Assembly: GCA_900543275.1 (NCBI GenBank)
Contig: UQQL01000086.1
Location: forward strand, 1-6,331
Reading direction: 5' to 3'
Length of the DNA: 6,331 nt
Source of the DNA: an uncultured Collinsella sp.
GTDB lineage: Bacteria; Actinomycetota; Coriobacteriia; Coriobacteriales; Coriobacteriaceae
Below, piece after piece: positions 5,199-6,331 of the stretch. The notes beneath the pieces were generated by a model that saw only the letters and a program-made list of their open reading frames with translations, did not search any database and had not been told where the DNA came from. Position 1 is the first letter of the stretch. Each line of letters begins with the position of its first letter. The position numbers and the translations under genes were made by a program.

Positions 5199-6331
5199 GT
5201 GCGCAATCTCAAGATTTTGTTTTCCTATCTGGGGGCATACCGCCGCGATGCCATGCTCGGCGTGCTCTTTGTGACGGCCGAGACGGCGCTCGAGCTGTTT
5301 ATCCCGGTCATCATGGCAAATATCATCGACGTGGGCGTGCCCGCGGGCGACATCAACTATATGCTGTTGCAGGGCACGTATATGTTGATATGCGCCGCAT
5401 GTTCGCTGGTACTTGGCTTGGGCTATGCGCGCACGTCTGCCCGCGTTGCCTCGGGGCTGGGCGCTAACCTGCGCGAGGCCGAGTATCGCAAGATCCAGAC
5501 GCTCGCTTTTGGCAATCTGGACAACTACGACGCCAGCTCGCTTGTCACACGCATGACCACCGACATCACCGTGATTCAAAACGCCATCGGCAACGGTTTT
5601 CGTCCCATGGTGCGCGGTCCCGTGACGCTTATCGTCGGCTTGGTCTATGCGCTGGTGCTGTCGCGCCCGCTCGCCACCGTTTTCGCGATCATCCTGCCGG
5701 TGCTGGCGATCGTACTGGGCGTTATCACCTATCGCGTCAGTCCGCTCTACCGCCAACTCCAGACCTCGATGGACCACCTTAACGGCGTGGTGCAAGAGGA
5801 CCTTACCGCCGTGCGCGCCGTGAAGGCTTACGTGCGCGCCGAGCACGAGTGCGACAAGTTCGACACCGTCAATACCGAGCTCGCCGGCACGGCGACCAAG
5901 ACCTTCGGCACCGCTGTGCTCAACCTGCCGGTGTTCCAACTCTCGATGTACGTGGCTGCGCTCTCGATTCTGTGGATTGGCGGCCGCATGATCATCGAAG
6001 GTCGCTTGGGCGTGGGCTCGCTCACGGGCTTTATGAGTTATGTGCTGTTGATCATGAACTCGCTCATGATGATTTCCAACGTGTTTTTGCTGCTCACGCG
6101 CGCTCTCACGAGTGTGGGCCGTATCGCAGAGGTGCTCGATGAGGAGCCCTTTATCGCCAACCCTGCGGGAGACCTCGCGACTGCGGCGCCAGCGGACGGC
6201 AGTATCGAGTTTCGCGACGTTTCCTTTAAATACCGCGCGGACGCAGCCGAGGATGTGCTCGAGCATATCGACCTTCGCATCGAGAGCGGCTCGACGGTGG
6301 GCATCCTCGGCGGCACGGGCTCGGGCAAGAG
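5199..6331 (+). CDS. ABC exporter, fused membrane and ATPase domains, 3' end beyond window
   Basis: This is a multidrug/lipid-type ABC exporter half-transporter: six membrane helices followed by an ATPase domain, working as a homo- or heterodimer in the inner membrane. The 377 codons present begin VRNLKILFSYLGAYRRD (GTG read as Met). Helices fall near residues 19-41, 57-78, 138-154, 158-177, 240-262 and 275-300. Family landmarks are SSLVTRMTTDITVIQNAI (113-130) and the coupling-helix region NGVVQEDLTAVRAVKAYVRAE after residue 190. The ATPase domain opens with IEFRDVSFKY and reaches Walker A (GGTGSGK, residues 371-377) exactly at the window end. Q-loop, signature, Walker B and H-loop lie outside. 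Such genes often sit in tandem pairs encoding heterodimers (LmrCD type), so a second ABC gene may follow; that is inference. The substrate is unknown. The gene has its own strong promoter and is divergent from the MATE gene. Confidence 0.94.
   Translation, partial: MRNLKILFSYLGAYRRDAMLGVLFVTAETALELFIPVIMANIIDVGVPAGDINYMLLQGTYMLICAACSLVLGLGYARTSARVASGLGANLREAEYRKIQTLAFGNLDNYDASSLVTRMTTDITVIQNAIGNGFRPMVRGPVTLIVGLVYALVLSRPLATVFAIILPVLAIVLGVITYRVSPLYRQLQTSMDHLNGVVQEDLTAVRAVKAYVRAEHECDKFDTVNTELAGTATKTFGTAVLNLPVFQLSMYVAALSILWIGGRMIIEGRLGVGSLTGFMSYVLLIMNSLMMISNVFLLLTRALTSVGRIAEVLDEEPFIANPAGDLATAAPADGSIEFRDVSFKYRADAAEDVLEHIDLRIESGSTVGILGGTGSGK

Noticed and set aside
5189..5467. 92-codon plus-strand frame starting at an ATG close to the GGGGGA site
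   Set aside because: It is out of frame with the ABC exporter and overlaps its first membrane helices; the protein made no family sense.
5007..6266. 419-codon minus-strand frame opposite the ABC gene
   Set aside because: Composition is that of a GC-rich shadow. The plus strand encodes a canonical ABC exporter here, and the frame also runs through the promoter region.

Overview
The window looks like genomic or metagenomic sequence from a high-GC gut actinobacterium of the class Coriobacteriia, with Collinsella or a close relative as best guess. This rests on the general look of the proteins, the GC-rich codon use and the GTG start of one gene; no marker gene here proves it. The first 28 bases are not genomic: they match the Nextera tagmentation adapter, so the left edge is a read or contig end, and the first gene is cut there.

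Layout, left to right: (1) the 3' part of an HtrA/DegP-type serine protease gene (+), followed by a strong intrinsic terminator; (2) a complete ligA for NAD+-dependent DNA ligase (+), with a clear Shine-Dalgarno; (3) a possible 59-codon ORF that overlaps the ligA stop as TAATG; (4) a short minus-strand remnant resembling the C-terminus of a GyrI-like/MerR effector-binding domain; (5) a complete MATE-family efflux transporter gene (-), convergent with ligA; (6) a divergent intergenic region of about 260 bases with a MerR-type promoter/operator facing the MATE gene and a near-consensus sigma-70 promoter facing right; (7) the 5' two-thirds of an ABC exporter gene (+), cut by the window end inside its Walker A motif.

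HtrA (envelope protein quality control) and LigA (Okazaki fragment joining and repair) are housekeeping genes with separate transcription signals. The MATE and ABC genes form a divergent pair of exporters. The most informative local story is regulatory. The MATE promoter carries a long near-perfect dyad next to its -35 box, in the arrangement used by MerR-family activators. Just past the MATE stop lies what looks like the amputated tail of such a regulator. I infer that a MATE-MerR module lost its regulator here, or that the regulator now acts from elsewhere.

I see no tRNA, rRNA, CRISPR array, insertion sequence or phage gene, and nothing that amounts to a new multi-gene system. Very long ORFs antisense to ligA, the MATE gene and the ABC gene are GC-driven shadows.
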